Counted from the first letter of the stretch, positions 45,121 to 54,303 are shown. The stretch is DNA of 64,000 bases from Halobacillus sp. A1 (GCF_024189295.1 NZ_JAIZEN010000009.1:81595-145594); one strand, 5' to 3'. Program-made: numbers and translations. Notes: generated by a model from the sequence alone, not told the origin.

Positions 45121-46644
45121 TCAATCCTTATTTTTTAAACTGATTACAATAACTGCTGTAACGAACAACAACAGTACCCCTCCGACAAATCCTATGAACA
45201 GCCAATTTAATCCTTTGTCTTCTTCAACAACAAATACATCTGCTGTTTCTCGTTCCATCCCAAGCTTATAAACACCTTCTCCGTTTTGCCTTACGACACC
45301 ATCCTCTAAAAGACCGCGCATTTGCTGGTCATCCGGCAGCTCAGTCAAATCCACCGCCTGTGTCCTCGGGGAGTTATTCATAGCGATAACCATCGTTTCT
45401 TCCTTATAAACCCTTTTAATAACAGCTAATCCATCACTATTGAATAATTCTTCATAAGTCCCTCTTCTCAGGGCCGGGAACTCTTCTCTCATCGAGTTCA
45501 ACTTCTCTATGTGCTGTTTTAATTCTTCATCTCCGCCTTTGAAATTCATCATTTTAAGATTATCAGGAGTTTCACCTCCATCTAGTGGAACCTCACTTCC
45601 ATAGGTCAGAATGGGATACCCTGGAGAAGTGAACATATGAGTCAAGGCAAGTTTCCAGCGGGTCAAGGGATTGCCCCCCTCTTCCACTGCGACTCTCGTA
45701 AATCTTTTTGTACTAGGATCATCCAAATAATGACCAAGCAGTTCAGGATTCTCAAAATTCTGTAGGCTGGACTGCCAAACTTTAAATAATGAATCTAGAG
45801 AGGCATCTGAATGGTTAAAGGAACCCGAAGCAGCTTCATAAAACGGATCATTAACGAAACTGTCTATTCCAGCCGATTCGTAAGCCCCTATGTCATCAGG
45901 GTCTTCTACATTAAGATCACCTATTAACATGAAATCATCATCTAATAATTTCAAGGATTCATTGAATATGGATAAAAACTCCTTAGAGACTTGATTTATA
46001 GAACTGAGCCTGAATCCATCCACACCCGTTTCTTCCTTCCAAAATTGAGCCGCTTCCGTTAATTGGCTTTGCACCTCGGGATGTTCGGTATTCAAACGGG
46101 GCAAATTAGAAAGCCAAGTATTTTCCACCCTTGCCACATCATTTTCTTCCATAGCTTCTGAATCAAGATATTTGTCCTCTTGCCCGCTTTCTTCTAGCCA
46201 CGGATGCTCATTTCCTGTATGACTGACCACAAATTCAAAAATTACTTTAAGATCACGGTTGTGAGCTTCCTCTACAAGCCTTTGTGCATCTTCTATCGTT
46301 CCAAAATGCTCCTGAACTTGCATAAAATCTTCTATCCAATATCCATGATAGCCTTCTTCCGTATTTTTCATAATCGGACTTAACATAATAGAAGTAAAAC
46401 CCATTTCTTCTATGTAATCAAGCTGGTCTATAACACCTTGCAGGTCGCCGCCATGGTAAGCTTCAGGGTTATCCTTATCCACCTCGTAATCGTTTTCAGT
46501 ATTTCCGTTCATAAAACGATCGACCATAATATAATACATACTTTCGTCTTGCCATCTTCGTTCTTCTTTTTCAACGGCTTCAATTTCAAAGGCGTAAAAA
46601 AGAAGAAACGGAATGAACATGAGAACTATAGTAAATTTTCTCAT
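45121..46644 (-). CDS. Membrane-anchored GH13 alpha-amylase-like protein lacking catalytic residues
   Basis: 507 residues. An N-terminal signal segment (about 3-20), a GH13 barrel (DESMYYIMVDRFMNG ... AYHGGDLQGVIDQLDYI ... GYHGYWIEDFMQV), and one C-terminal helix (about 480-502) followed by KNKD: an outside protein held in the membrane. Compared with active GH13 enzymes, the nucleophile Asp in GFRxD is Ser214 (GFRLSS), the acid Glu in (L/I)GE is Asp243 (IGDLN), and the last Asp of NHD is Ser311 (LDDPSTKRF). Region I DxxxNH is E137FVVSH. Arg212 and His142 remain. It is probably a carbohydrate-binding pseudoenzyme. The Shine-Dalgarno is AAGGGGGAG. Confidence 0.9.
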   Translation of the reverse strand: MRKFTIVLMFIPFLLFYAFEIEAVEKEERRWQDESMYYIMVDRFMNGNTENDYEVDKDNPEAYHGGDLQGVIDQLDYIEEMGFTSIMLSPIMKNTEEGYHGYWIEDFMQVQEHFGTIEDAQRLVEEAHNRDLKVIFEFVVSHTGNEHPWLEESGQEDKYLDSEAMEENDVARVENTWLSNLPRLNTEHPEVQSQLTEAAQFWKEETGVDGFRLSSINQVSKEFLSIFNESLKLLDDDFMLIGDLNVEDPDDIGAYESAGIDSFVNDPFYEAASGSFNHSDASLDSLFKVWQSSLQNFENPELLGHYLDDPSTKRFTRVAVEEGGNPLTRWKLALTHMFTSPGYPILTYGSEVPLDGGETPDNLKMMNFKGGDEELKQHIEKLNSMREEFPALRRGTYEELFNSDGLAVIKRVYKEETMVIAMNNSPRTQAVDLTELPDDQQMRGLLEDGVVRQNGEGVYKLGMERETADVFVVEEDKGLNWLFIGFVGGVLLLFVTAVIVISLKNKD

Positions 46645-47055
46645 CTCCCGCTCCCCCTTATTCTATAACATCCACCTTTAAGGTTAGCCCTTTGTACCTC
46701 CACCCGTCAATCTAGAAATGAAATCTCTTTGTAATGTTTAATGATCGTTCATTTTAGAACGGAGAAGCAGAAACTCCCTTGTACCCACGTTTGCAAAATA
46801 ATTCAACCGGTTGTTTTAGAAAAACTAACTATCCAATAGGCTTTTCATTTCCATAAAAGTAAGCTAGAAATGAACCCTTTTCGCAAAAAGTAGCGTCTTC
46901 TTTATCCCGCGCTCCCACGGAAAGGGAGTGATTTCCCGGAGCTCTTACCTCTGTTAAACATAACGGAAACAGTCCAAACATCTCGAAACTGAGTCTTCCA
47001 CTATAGGGAGTTTATATGAATATCAACACGGAACTTAAACAAAGCCATTATGTAA
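46645..47055. other. Gap between the GH13-like gene and asnO
   Basis: About 410 bp without a credible gene. Around 46908-46955 it contains a GC-rich imperfect dyad (CCCGCGCTCCCACGGAAAGGGAGTG...) resembling the short interspersed repeats of Bacillaceae. I see nothing else. Confidence 0.4.
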
Positions 47056-47081
47056 TAAAACCGCACTCTAAGAGCGCGGTC
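47056..47081 (-). terminator. Terminator of asnO
   Basis: On the minus strand ACCGCGCTCT/AGAGTGCGGT (one mismatch) followed by TTTATTA. Confidence 0.8.
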
Positions 47082-47084
47082 AAA

Positions 47085-48929
47085 TTAGTTTATTTTTATT
47101 CGATAAACAGTCAGCCAATAGTTGATTTGGCATAAGTGGGCAATTAATTGAGGTCCCGTCATTAACTGGCCGAACCATGGGGTGTTAATCGCTTTACCTT
47201 CAGATTCATTTAATTGCTCAAGAGCTTTTCGATCAAATAAATTGAATATCGGTGCATTAGGCTGGCTGAGTATTTCTTTCATCCAAACCGTTACTGCTTT
47301 CGTATAGTCGGGGTGGAAAGTTTTTGGATAAGGATTTTTCTTCCGGTGCAATACTTTATCAGGCAAAATGCCATATAAAGCCTGACGTAATAATCCCTTT
47401 TCCTGATTACCAAAATGCTTCATTTCCCAGGGAATATTATAAGCATATTCCACAATCCTATGATCACTGAACGGAACTCTCACTTCAAGACTCGCTCCCA
47501 TACTCATTCGGTCTTTCCGTTCCAGAAGCGTTTGCATGAACCAGTTCATGTTCAAGTAAAGCATTTGACGATGTTTCGAAGCCGATTCCTTTTCCCCATC
47601 CAGCAGTGGAGCTTCCCCAATAGAATTTTGGTATCTTTTGAGCATATAATTTTCTAAATCAAATCGTTGAACGACATCTTCTCTAACCAGATTTTCCCTC
47701 TCCGAGATTGACCGTATCCAGGGGAAACCCTTTCGATCACGGTCTTCTTTGCGATAAAACCATGGATACCCTCCAAATATTTCGTCAGCACACTCTCCTG
47801 ATAGAGCAACGGTTACGTGGTTTTTTATTTTTTCACAAAACCATAGAAGAGATGAATCTACATCGGCCATTCCTGGCAAATCTCGCAATTCGACTGATCT
47901 TTGCAACCTTGAAACTAAATCTTCAACACTTGCTTCCAACGTGAAATGCTTTGTCTTGTGCTCTTTTTGTACTAGCTGAATGTAAGTTAGATCGCGATCC
48001 GGTTGAAATGCATTAGATTTAAAAAACTTTTCTTGTTCTTCGTAATCGATAGAGAAGGTTTTTAAATTACCTAAATTCTCTTTCTTGTAATAATTTGCGG
48101 CTATGCTTGTAATTGCGCTGGAGTCGACTCCTCCTGAAAGAAAGGTTCCTAGCTTTACATCACTGACAAGCTGTCTCTGTACTGCATCAGTAAACAAATC
48201 CCTGACTCGTTCTACGGTCTCTTCCCACGTATCCTTATGTTCACGGCTTTCTACATTCCAATACCGCTTTTCTTTGAAAACTCCCGCACTCCATGTAGCA
48301 TAGAACCCTGGCCTCACTTCATGGATACCATCAAAAACCCCATTTCCCGGCGTACGAGATGGTCCTAAAGTAAGAACTTCTAAAATCCCTTGCTCTGATA
48401 TACTGGCGTCTTTTTCTGGATGGGCAAGCAGCGCTTTTATCTCTGAAGCAAATGTAAGTCCGCCATTTTGTTCATTGTAGAATAGCGGTTTTACACCGAG
48501 CCTATCTCTTGCAATGAATAAACACTGCTTATTCACTTCCCAAACACTGAAAGCAAAAATGCCATTGAATTTCTGGACGCATTGTTCTCCCCACTCTATA
48601 TAACTAAGAAGGACGACCTCAGTATCGGAGTGGCCTTGAAAAGTCCAGCCTTTGGCTTTCAATAACTTGCGCACGTCTTCTGTATTATATAGTTCGCCGT
48701 TATAGCACAGAATATATTCTTCCCCATTCGCTTGACGTACCATTGGCTGGACGCCGCCTTTGGGATCGACCACTATCAGTCGCTGATGTCCAAATCCAGC
48801 CTGCTCCCTCACCCACTTTTTATAAGCATCTGGTCCTCTATGTTCAATAGTCTTAGCCATTTGATCCACTATCGACGAGCGTTCCTCTTCTCTTGCAGGA
48901 GACCCCACCCAACCTACAAATCCACACAT
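47085..48929 (-). CDS. asnO: Asparagine synthetase (glutamine-hydrolysing), AsnO type
   Basis: 614 residues, equal to B. subtilis AsnO (YisO). The mature N-terminal nucleophile Cys2 in MCGFVGWVG heads the glutaminase domain; the synthetase domain carries the ATP loop LGTFLSGGVDSSAI and GECADEIFGGYPW. B. subtilis AsnO is the sporulation-linked one of three paralogues and lies, as here, near yisL and the gerP locus. The start is ATG 48929. A possible promoter (TTGTCA-17-TACGAT, minus strand) lies at 48998-49026. Confidence 0.94.
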   Translation of the reverse strand: MCGFVGWVGSPAREEERSSIVDQMAKTIEHRGPDAYKKWVREQAGFGHQRLIVVDPKGGVQPMVRQANGEEYILCYNGELYNTEDVRKLLKAKGWTFQGHSDTEVVLLSYIEWGEQCVQKFNGIFAFSVWEVNKQCLFIARDRLGVKPLFYNEQNGGLTFASEIKALLAHPEKDASISEQGILEVLTLGPSRTPGNGVFDGIHEVRPGFYATWSAGVFKEKRYWNVESREHKDTWEETVERVRDLFTDAVQRQLVSDVKLGTFLSGGVDSSAITSIAANYYKKENLGNLKTFSIDYEEQEKFFKSNAFQPDRDLTYIQLVQKEHKTKHFTLEASVEDLVSRLQRSVELRDLPGMADVDSSLLWFCEKIKNHVTVALSGECADEIFGGYPWFYRKEDRDRKGFPWIRSISERENLVREDVVQRFDLENYMLKRYQNSIGEAPLLDGEKESASKHRQMLYLNMNWFMQTLLERKDRMSMGASLEVRVPFSDHRIVEYAYNIPWEMKHFGNQEKGLLRQALYGILPDKVLHRKKNPYPKTFHPDYTKAVTVWMKEILSQPNAPIFNLFDRKALEQLNESEGKAINTPWFGQLMTGPQLIAHLCQINYWLTVYRIKIN

Positions 48930-48997
48930 AACATGTCACCATCCCTTTTACTTTAGAACCCTTAACTATAACTGTGAAAGATAAGAGCAAAAAAAGC

Positions 48998-49026
48998 ATC
49001 GTAATAAACGTTATGAAAGATGACAA
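48998..49026 (-). promoter_or_regulatory. Candidate asnO promoter
   Basis: On the minus strand TTGTCA and TACGAT are 17 bp apart, about 70 bp upstream of the asnO start. The -10 is only a partial match. Confidence 0.35.
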
Positions 49027-49172
49027 GACTTTTATGTGGTTTTTTTACGTAAAGACTTAAAATTGTCAACCTGTTGAATCGAATATGTGTCAATCGCAGA
49101 TGAAGGAATGGCTTAATATATCCACTAATATATAAAGAGAATCATGCATCATAATTTTTCAAAAAAATTATG

Positions 49173-49205
49173 TTGACTTTGCGAGTGAGAATGATTATCA
49201 TTTTA
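49173..49205 (+). promoter_or_regulatory. Sigma-A promoter overlapped by a Fur box
   Basis: TTGACT (49173-49178), 17-bp spacer, TATCAT (49196-49201). Covering the -10 is GAGAATGATTATCATTTTA (49187-49205), 16 of 19 to the classical Fur consensus with an unbroken AATGATTATCATT core. Nothing encoding protein follows on this strand. Confidence 0.8.
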
Positions 49206-49208
49206 ATT

Positions 49209-49318
49209 GATAAGAGTTATCACTCGCTCCCCCAATAGCGGTGATACAAGAGCCATACAAATACCCCTTTTTTCATAAAAAAACCTGCATGTCCAAGACA
49301 TGCAGGTTCCTTTTTTAT
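49209..49318 (+). ncRNA. Candidate Fur-repressed small RNA
   Basis: RNA predicted to start near 49209 and end at the terminator (49282-49318), about 110 nt. It has no ORF with a ribosome site. A hairpin TATCAC-CGCT/AGCG-GTGATA (49218-49246) presents the loop CCCCCAAT. A second C-rich stretch (ACCCC before TTTTTT, 49263-49273) is single-stranded. C-rich exposed segments under Fur control are the hallmark of FsrA-type iron-sparing sRNAs. Sequence homology to FsrA could not be checked. Confidence 0.6.
49282..49318. terminator. Two-way terminator between the sRNA candidate and yisL
   Basis: Perfect 12-bp stem AACCTGCATGTC/GACATGCAGGTT with loop CAA; T-run CCTTTTTT on plus and TTTTTTT on minus. 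Confidence 0.93.
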
Positions 49319-49674
49319 GCAGGCAGTATCCCCATCGGCAAGAAACCGAATCCAAGTACGATAGCAATAATCGCCGCTATTAGAAGCTGAGCCCACCATA
49401 CTCCCACCGGCTTTTTCTTCTTGAACTTGATGGTAATCATTTCCATCGCAGCAATCACCCATAGCCCTACGAGAACTTTAATGATGATCAAAGGTCCATA
49501 CGTGGCGTAGCTTGCGAACAGTGAACCCCCTGAATATAAAATGAGTAAATAATCGGCTCGCAAAATCATGTGAGATATTTTCGCTGCTTTTTCATTTCCG
49601 CTTCTTGTAAACGTTGTGGCTAGTCCTACGAGAACGAAAGCAATTACCCAAGAGGTAATATGTAAATGCGACAT
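49315..49674 (-). CDS. yisL: YisL family membrane protein (DUF1516)
   Basis: 119 residues and four hydrophobic helices. MSHLHITSWVIAFVL, AKISHMILRADYLLIL and the MEMI...KKKK turn match YisL/DUF1516. Function unknown. ATG 49674 follows AAGGAGGAAGG. Its terminator is shared with the sRNA candidate facing it. Confidence 0.92.
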   Translation of the reverse strand: MSHLHITSWVIAFVLVGLATTFTRSGNEKAAKISHMILRADYLLILYSGGSLFASYATYGPLIIIKVLVGLWVIAAMEMITIKFKKKKPVGVWWAQLLIAAIIAIVLGFGFLPMGILPA

Positions 49675-49833
49675 GACCCTTCCTCCTTATACATAAATCT
49701 ACCTTAATAATACCATGTGAGTTTCATATTTTCCTATAATAAGCTTGAACTTCAATTTTTGAATTAGTAAGAAAATTGTTACAAAACCTGTTATACTGGA
49801 CGTGGAGTTTTCAAATGTAATTGGAGGGATATC

Positions 49834-51027
49834 ATGACTATAAATAGCCAGGAAATTATTGATCAAACACAGGAATATGGTGCTAAAAACTATCACCCCT
49901 TACCGATTGTAATATCAAGAGCTGAGGGAGTATGGGTGGAGGATCCTGAAGGTAACCGGTATATGGATATGCTTAGCGCGTACTCAGCAGTGAACCAGGG
50001 CCATCGTCACCCTAAAATCATACAGGCTCTCCAGGATCAGGCATCTCGCGTGACTCTTACCTCTCGTGCTTTCCATAACGACCAGCTCGGTCCATGGTAT
50101 GAGAAAGTATGTAAATTAACTAATAAAGAAATGGCTCTTCCCATGAATACAGGGGTAGAAGCAGTTGAAACGGCGATCAAAGCGACAAGACGCTGGGCGT
50201 ACGATGTAAAAGGCGTTCCAGACGGCCAGGCTGAAATCATCGCTTGTGTAGGCAACTTCCACGGCCGTACACTTACTGCAGTGTCTTTATCTTCAGAGGA
50301 GGAATACAAACGTGGTTTCGGCCCATTGCTCCCTGGAATTAAAGTCATTCCTTACGGTGATATTGAAGCTCTTAAGGAAGCGATCAATGAAAACACAGCA
50401 GGTTTTCTATTTGAACCGATTCAGGGTGAAGCTGGCATCGTTATGCCTCCTGAAGGATTCCTAAAAGAAGCATATGAGCTTTGTCAAAAGGAGAATGTCC
50501 TTTATATTGCAGATGAAATCCAGGCAGGACTGGGCCGCAGTGGTAAGATGTTCGCCTGTGACTGGGAAGGTGTTTCACCAGATGTACTAATTTTAGGGAA
50601 AGCACTTGGAGGCGGAGTCTTCCCGATCTCGTGTGTTGTAGCCAACAAAGATGTGCTGGGAGTTTTTAATCCAGGCTCCCACGGCTCCACATTCGGAGGA
50701 AATCCGCTGGCTTGTGCAGTATCAGTCGCTGCGCTAGATGTCATTGAAGAAGAAAAGCTTGCCGAACGCTCCTTAGAATTAGGAACTTACATGAAAGAAG
50801 AACTTCAATCCATTGATAATCCTAAAATCAAAGAAATTCGCGGCAGAGGGTTGTTTATCGGCGTAGAAATGACGGTGCCTGCCCGCTCATATTGTGAACA
50901 ATTAAAAGAAAAAGGACTTTTGTGTAAAGAAACACATGAGAATGTGATTCGTTTCGCTCCACCTCTGACGATTGATAAATCAGATTTAGACTGGGCAATT
51001 GAGCAAATTAAAGATGTTTTAAAATAA
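49834..51027 (+). CDS. rocD: Ornithine aminotransferase
   Basis: 397 residues. Class III PLP-dependent aminotransferase: [73 protein letters not shown] with the PLP lysine in GKALGGG. It converts ornithine and 2-oxoglutarate to glutamate semialdehyde (arginine/proline metabolism and, in halophiles, proline supply). The Shine-Dalgarno is TTGGAGGGAT. It is alone, not in a roc operon. Confidence 0.95.
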   Translation: MTINSQEIIDQTQEYGAKNYHPLPIVISRAEGVWVEDPEGNRYMDMLSAYSAVNQGHRHPKIIQALQDQASRVTLTSRAFHNDQLGPWYEKVCKLTNKEMALPMNTGVEAVETAIKATRRWAYDVKGVPDGQAEIIACVGNFHGRTLTAVSLSSEEEYKRGFGPLLPGIKVIPYGDIEALKEAINENTAGFLFEPIQGEAGIVMPPEGFLKEAYELCQKENVLYIADEIQAGLGRSGKMFACDWEGVSPDVLILGKALGGGVFPISCVVANKDVLGVFNPGSHGSTFGGNPLACAVSVAALDVIEEEKLAERSLELGTYMKEELQSIDNPKIKEIRGRGLFIGVEMTVPARSYCEQLKEKGLLCKETHENVIRFAPPLTIDKSDLDWAIEQIKDVLK

Positions 51028-51060
51028 AGAAGTTCGGCTGAGGCCGAACTTCTTTATTTT
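51027..51060 (+). terminator. Terminator of rocD
   Basis: AAAGAAGTTCGG/CCGAACTTCTTT-type stem followed by ATTTTAT. Confidence 0.88.
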
Positions 51061-51087
51061 ATACTCGACATGATTTGAACTTCATCG

Positions 51088-51588
51088 TCATTCTAAGGAT
51101 ATGATTTTTTTCTGACCCCACGGGGCTACTACGATCTCAGCCGTCGCATCGCCTGCCTGCTCAATAGTATTCCCAGTGCCTTCTTCGATGAAATAACGGT
51201 CCAATCCAATATTCACTTGATAAGTGTCAGTTTGTTGATTATGCCATTCAAACTTTGCTTTTAACTCAACTTGGCCCGCCTTAGCACGCTCGGATTGAGG
51301 AGAAGCCTTTACTAATTCGTAGTAACCAGAACCCTGTTCTTCTACCGTGATGAATACGGTATCTCCACGAGCTGGCTCCTTCTTATCTTCCCACATTTCA
51401 ACAGGGATATCTTCAATACTATAACGAACCGTGACGTAATCTCCGTAAAATGGATCGCGGGGATCTAGAGGTTCTGTTTCTAATACGATCGTGTCACCAA
51501 AACGGTCCATTGCATAGTATGACCCCCCCATTCCCATCAAAAAAATAACTTGCAGAGCTACTGCCGTATAAAACAGCCACCGATTCAT
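51088..51588 (-). CDS. GDYXXLXY-domain membrane-anchored protein
   Basis: 166 residues. One N-terminal helix (about 5-25) then an outer domain with DPRDPFYGDYVTVRYSI, the motif (GDYVTVRY) that names the family, and KAKFEWHNQQTDTYQVNIGLDRYFIEEG. Members are found with DUF2157 proteins, as here: the ATG overlaps the DUF2157 stop by 4 bp. Function unknown. Confidence 0.88.
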   Translation of the reverse strand: MNRWLFYTAVALQVIFLMGMGGSYYAMDRFGDTIVLETEPLDPRDPFYGDYVTVRYSIEDIPVEMWEDKKEPARGDTVFITVEEQGSGYYELVKASPQSERAKAGQVELKAKFEWHNQQTDTYQVNIGLDRYFIEEGTGNTIEQAGDATAEIVVAPWGQKKIISLE

Positions 51589-52775
51589 GAATGCTCACCC
51601 TCTCTTCTCACCTGGCGTCTTTTCCTCTCTAAAAAGAAACTTAAGACAAATAAAAGACAGCCTCCTGTGAAGAAAAATATCGATCGATCCATGAATGCCC
51701 AAGCCAGTTGAAAATAAGCGATCAACGTCGTCAATAGAAATGCAAATGTTCCTTTCGCCACCCACTCTGAATGCTCTTTCCTATAGCCTGCAATCAGCCA
51801 CCCGAGGGAGTACCCGAATAATAGGAGCAAAGAAAGAAGGTCTCCTTCTCCTATTCGAAAAACAGGTATAAATAAAACAAGATCAATCCAATTGAACTTC
51901 GTGGATTCGATGGCTGATTGGATGACCGCATATAGGAATAGCAGCGACCATCCCAAGAAAAACAAATTCGAATATTCAACCGTTTCACTCCCGCGACCTA
52001 ATAGGAATACTTGAAAGATATCTACTATAAAAATGGCCATTACAGCCACTGAACCGAATGATTTCAAGTGAATTTGACCATAAGGGAGATGGCTGACGAT
52101 ATAGAGAATAAGAAATAACAAGATCAGCCAATAGTATGACCATCCATATGCAAACACGAACACAAGCGATTGAATGACATAACTGACAGCAAACAAAATT
52201 GTAAGTAAACGATCCCCTTTTACAAATAAAACCCAACCTAGACCGAGGAATAATATGCCTAAAGGAATATAAAAATCTTGATAGACGCTTCCGCTATAAA
52301 TTTGTCCAGCTGTTATAAGTATTATTGCGGCCAGGAATAAAAGCGATTCCCAAAAAACAAGAAGCAGGACAAAGGCAGCGGCAGCCCAGATAAAAAACGG
52401 AAATGCACTGAACGAAGTGTAATTATACATTTGGCCTGTCAAAAATATCCCTGCACCAAATACACACAGAGCAATGATAATTAAACTCAACCCAACAGAT
52501 TTCGAACGATTTCGATAGAGGAAACCACCTGTCAAATAGAAAGCGAGCAGGAAAAAAATAATGATGGCAAGCTTTACAATATCTGATAAGGCCGACCAAT
52601 TGGAAGCAATGAAAGTCAGAAATCCCAGACCAATGAATAACGCAGCGAAAGTCAGCAATATAGGATGACCGGGGGTATGACTATAGCGTTTTAAAATCTG
52701 ATCTCTTTGAGAAAAAGTGATGGTTCCATCCTTCACCCACTTCTCAGACTCTTTTTCTAACTGTCTCCTTTTCAT
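51585..52775 (-). CDS. DUF2157 polytopic membrane protein
   Basis: 396 residues. A cytoplasmic head (MKRRQLEKESEKWVKDGTITFSQRDQILKRY) is typical of DUF2157, followed by about 11-12 hydrophobic helices. I start at ATG 52775 (AAAGGAGAGG upstream); the frame to 52862 would run into the DUF418 gene. Function unknown; works presumably with the GDYXXLXY protein. Confidence 0.88.
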   Translation of the reverse strand: MKRRQLEKESEKWVKDGTITFSQRDQILKRYSHTPGHPILLTFAALFIGLGFLTFIASNWSALSDIVKLAIIIFFLLAFYLTGGFLYRNRSKSVGLSLIIIALCVFGAGIFLTGQMYNYTSFSAFPFFIWAAAAFVLLLVFWESLLFLAAIILITAGQIYSGSVYQDFYIPLGILFLGLGWVLFVKGDRLLTILFAVSYVIQSLVFVFAYGWSYYWLILLFLILYIVSHLPYGQIHLKSFGSVAVMAIFIVDIFQVFLLGRGSETVEYSNLFFLGWSLLFLYAVIQSAIESTKFNWIDLVLFIPVFRIGEGDLLSLLLLFGYSLGWLIAGYRKEHSEWVAKGTFAFLLTTLIAYFQLAWAFMDRSIFFFTGGCLLFVLSFFLERKRRQVRREGEHS

Positions 52776-52789
52776 TTTGACCCTCTCCT

Positions 52790-53983
52790 TTAATAAGAAG
52801 CCTGCCTTGTTGAACGCTTTAAAGGCTGTTTTTTTCTGTACGTCAAAGTTCGCCACAACCATTCCAGCGGACCATAACGGTATTTTCTTAGCCAGGCTTT
52901 ACTCCCGGCCACTTGCATACTAAAAATGATCAGCACTATAAGGACACTCAGAAGCGGTGTAACTTCCCCATACCAGCCGAGCCCGACAGAGTAGAATAAA
53001 AAGAAGCTGATGACGGATTGTAAGATGTAATTCGACAGCGACATCCTTCCGACAAAAGTTAAAGGATAAATAATTTTTCTGCCAAAAGAGGTTCTAAAAG
53101 CCAGCGTAATGGATAATACGTAAAATACTGCGGATGCTGACCCTCCAATATTGTCTTGTAAAAGTTGAAACCATTCTGGATTCCCAATCACATATGGGCC
53201 AGCTTTAAATAATATAAATAAACCCCCTGTAACTACCCACCACTTTTTTATTGAAGTAAGATGTACTTCAGGCTCATGCAGCCACCTTCTTTTAGCAATA
53301 TATGCTCCAATTAAAAACATAGGTATTAAAGATAAAGCAAGCAAAGGGATCGTCCCGGCATTATTGCTGTAAGTCCAGTCAGTTAAGTTTTGCTGCCAGA
53401 TATCCATTAGGTTTCCTTCCCCATAATTTCTAATCGCTTCCTCTGCAGGCTGGCTGTTGCCTAATGCGCCTAATGAATCTCGAAGAGCATATAAACCAAG
53501 GGTCAGGGGAATCACTAGCACGCCCAACATACTAAAAGCTGAAATAAGAAGCGTAGCTGGTTTGACGTTAAAGAAAGCGAACAATATAAATCCAAATACT
53601 CCATAGGATAGAAGTATATCACCATGCCATATAAGAAAAGCGTGTACCGCTCCAAATCCAATCAGGATAAGCAATCGTCTGAAGATGATGGGACGATAGT
53701 TCATATTCTTTAATTCCAGGCGTTCTTTCATCATGAATATTCCAAATCCGAACATTAGGGAGAAGAGTGTATAAAAGCTGGCTTGAAAAAAGATATCTAT
53801 AAAGGTCTGTACAGCCCGGCTCGTTGTAGATGTCCAGACGAACTCTTCACCTCCATATAAGAAATAAGGCGCGTTAAACGCAGGGACGTTTACCATGAAT
53901 ATCCCTAAAATCGCCAACCCTCGTGCAGCGTCTATCCAACTCAGTCTTTCTTTATCTTGCAGCGGCGATGCTTGTGGTTCCAT
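52790..53983 (-). CDS. DUF418 membrane protein
   Basis: 397 residues. ERLSWIDAARGLAILGIFMVN at the N-terminus and the C-terminal PLTFVGRMSLSNYILQSVISFFLFY with FGPLEWLWR-like end (YGPLEWLWRTLTY) are the marks of DUF418, a family related to acyltransferase-3-like membrane proteins. I start at ATG 53983 (AAGGGGGAG upstream); the frame to 54151 overlaps the gerPA region. It lies 14 bp upstream of the DUF2157 gene, forming a three-gene operon. Confidence 0.9.
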   Translation of the reverse strand: MEPQASPLQDKERLSWIDAARGLAILGIFMVNVPAFNAPYFLYGGEEFVWTSTTSRAVQTFIDIFFQASFYTLFSLMFGFGIFMMKERLELKNMNYRPIIFRRLLILIGFGAVHAFLIWHGDILLSYGVFGFILFAFFNVKPATLLISAFSMLGVLVIPLTLGLYALRDSLGALGNSQPAEEAIRNYGEGNLMDIWQQNLTDWTYSNNAGTIPLLALSLIPMFLIGAYIAKRRWLHEPEVHLTSIKKWWVVTGGLFILFKAGPYVIGNPEWFQLLQDNIGGSASAVFYVLSITLAFRTSFGRKIIYPLTFVGRMSLSNYILQSVISFFLFYSVGLGWYGEVTPLLSVLIVLIIFSMQVAGSKAWLRKYRYGPLEWLWRTLTYRKKQPLKRSTRQASY

Positions 53984-54071
53984 GCCGAACTCCCCCTTAT
54001 TACTTTTCATTTTACTTTTAATACGAAAATTACACAATGTGGTTTCATATAGATGAAGAAAGGAGAACCCC

Positions 54072-54290
54072 ATGCCTGCTACCGTCGGTTTTGTAAAAGT
54101 GATTTCCATATCTTCAGCAGCTGTTTTCAATATCGGTGATGTGTATAGCATAGCTCCTCAAGCCACCGCAAAAACTTACGCAGGAGGCGGGTCATTTAAT
54201 ACAGGCGATGGAATACGGGTGCAATTGAACAAGGCTAATACGTATATCAATGATCAAGAGGTTGTGGATCAGCCAAACTATTCCCCATAA
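54072..54290 (+). CDS. gerPA: Spore germination protein GerPA
   Basis: 72 residues. MPATVGFVKVISISSAAVFNIGDVYSIAPQATAKTYAGGGSFNTGD is the GerPA/GerPF type sequence, with FNIGD and FNTGD repeats. GerP proteins localise to the coat and let germinants through. First gene of a six-gene operon, Shine-Dalgarno AAAGGAGAA. GerPA is assigned by first position; its paralogue is at the end. Confidence 0.92.
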   Translation: MPATVGFVKVISISSAAVFNIGDVYSIAPQATAKTYAGGGSFNTGDGIRVQLNKANTYINDQEVVDQPNYSP

Positions 54291-54303
54291 GGAGAGGTTA
54301 TTG

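Noticed and set aside
47016..47135. 39-residue ORF on the plus strand with AGGGAG 5 nt before its ATG
   Set aside because: It overlaps the asnO terminator and the asnO 3' end on the other strand, and the peptide shows no protein-like pattern.
52776..52862. N-terminal extension of the DUF2157 gene
   Set aside because: It lies in the end of the DUF418 gene; the start at 52775 has AAAGGAGAGG.
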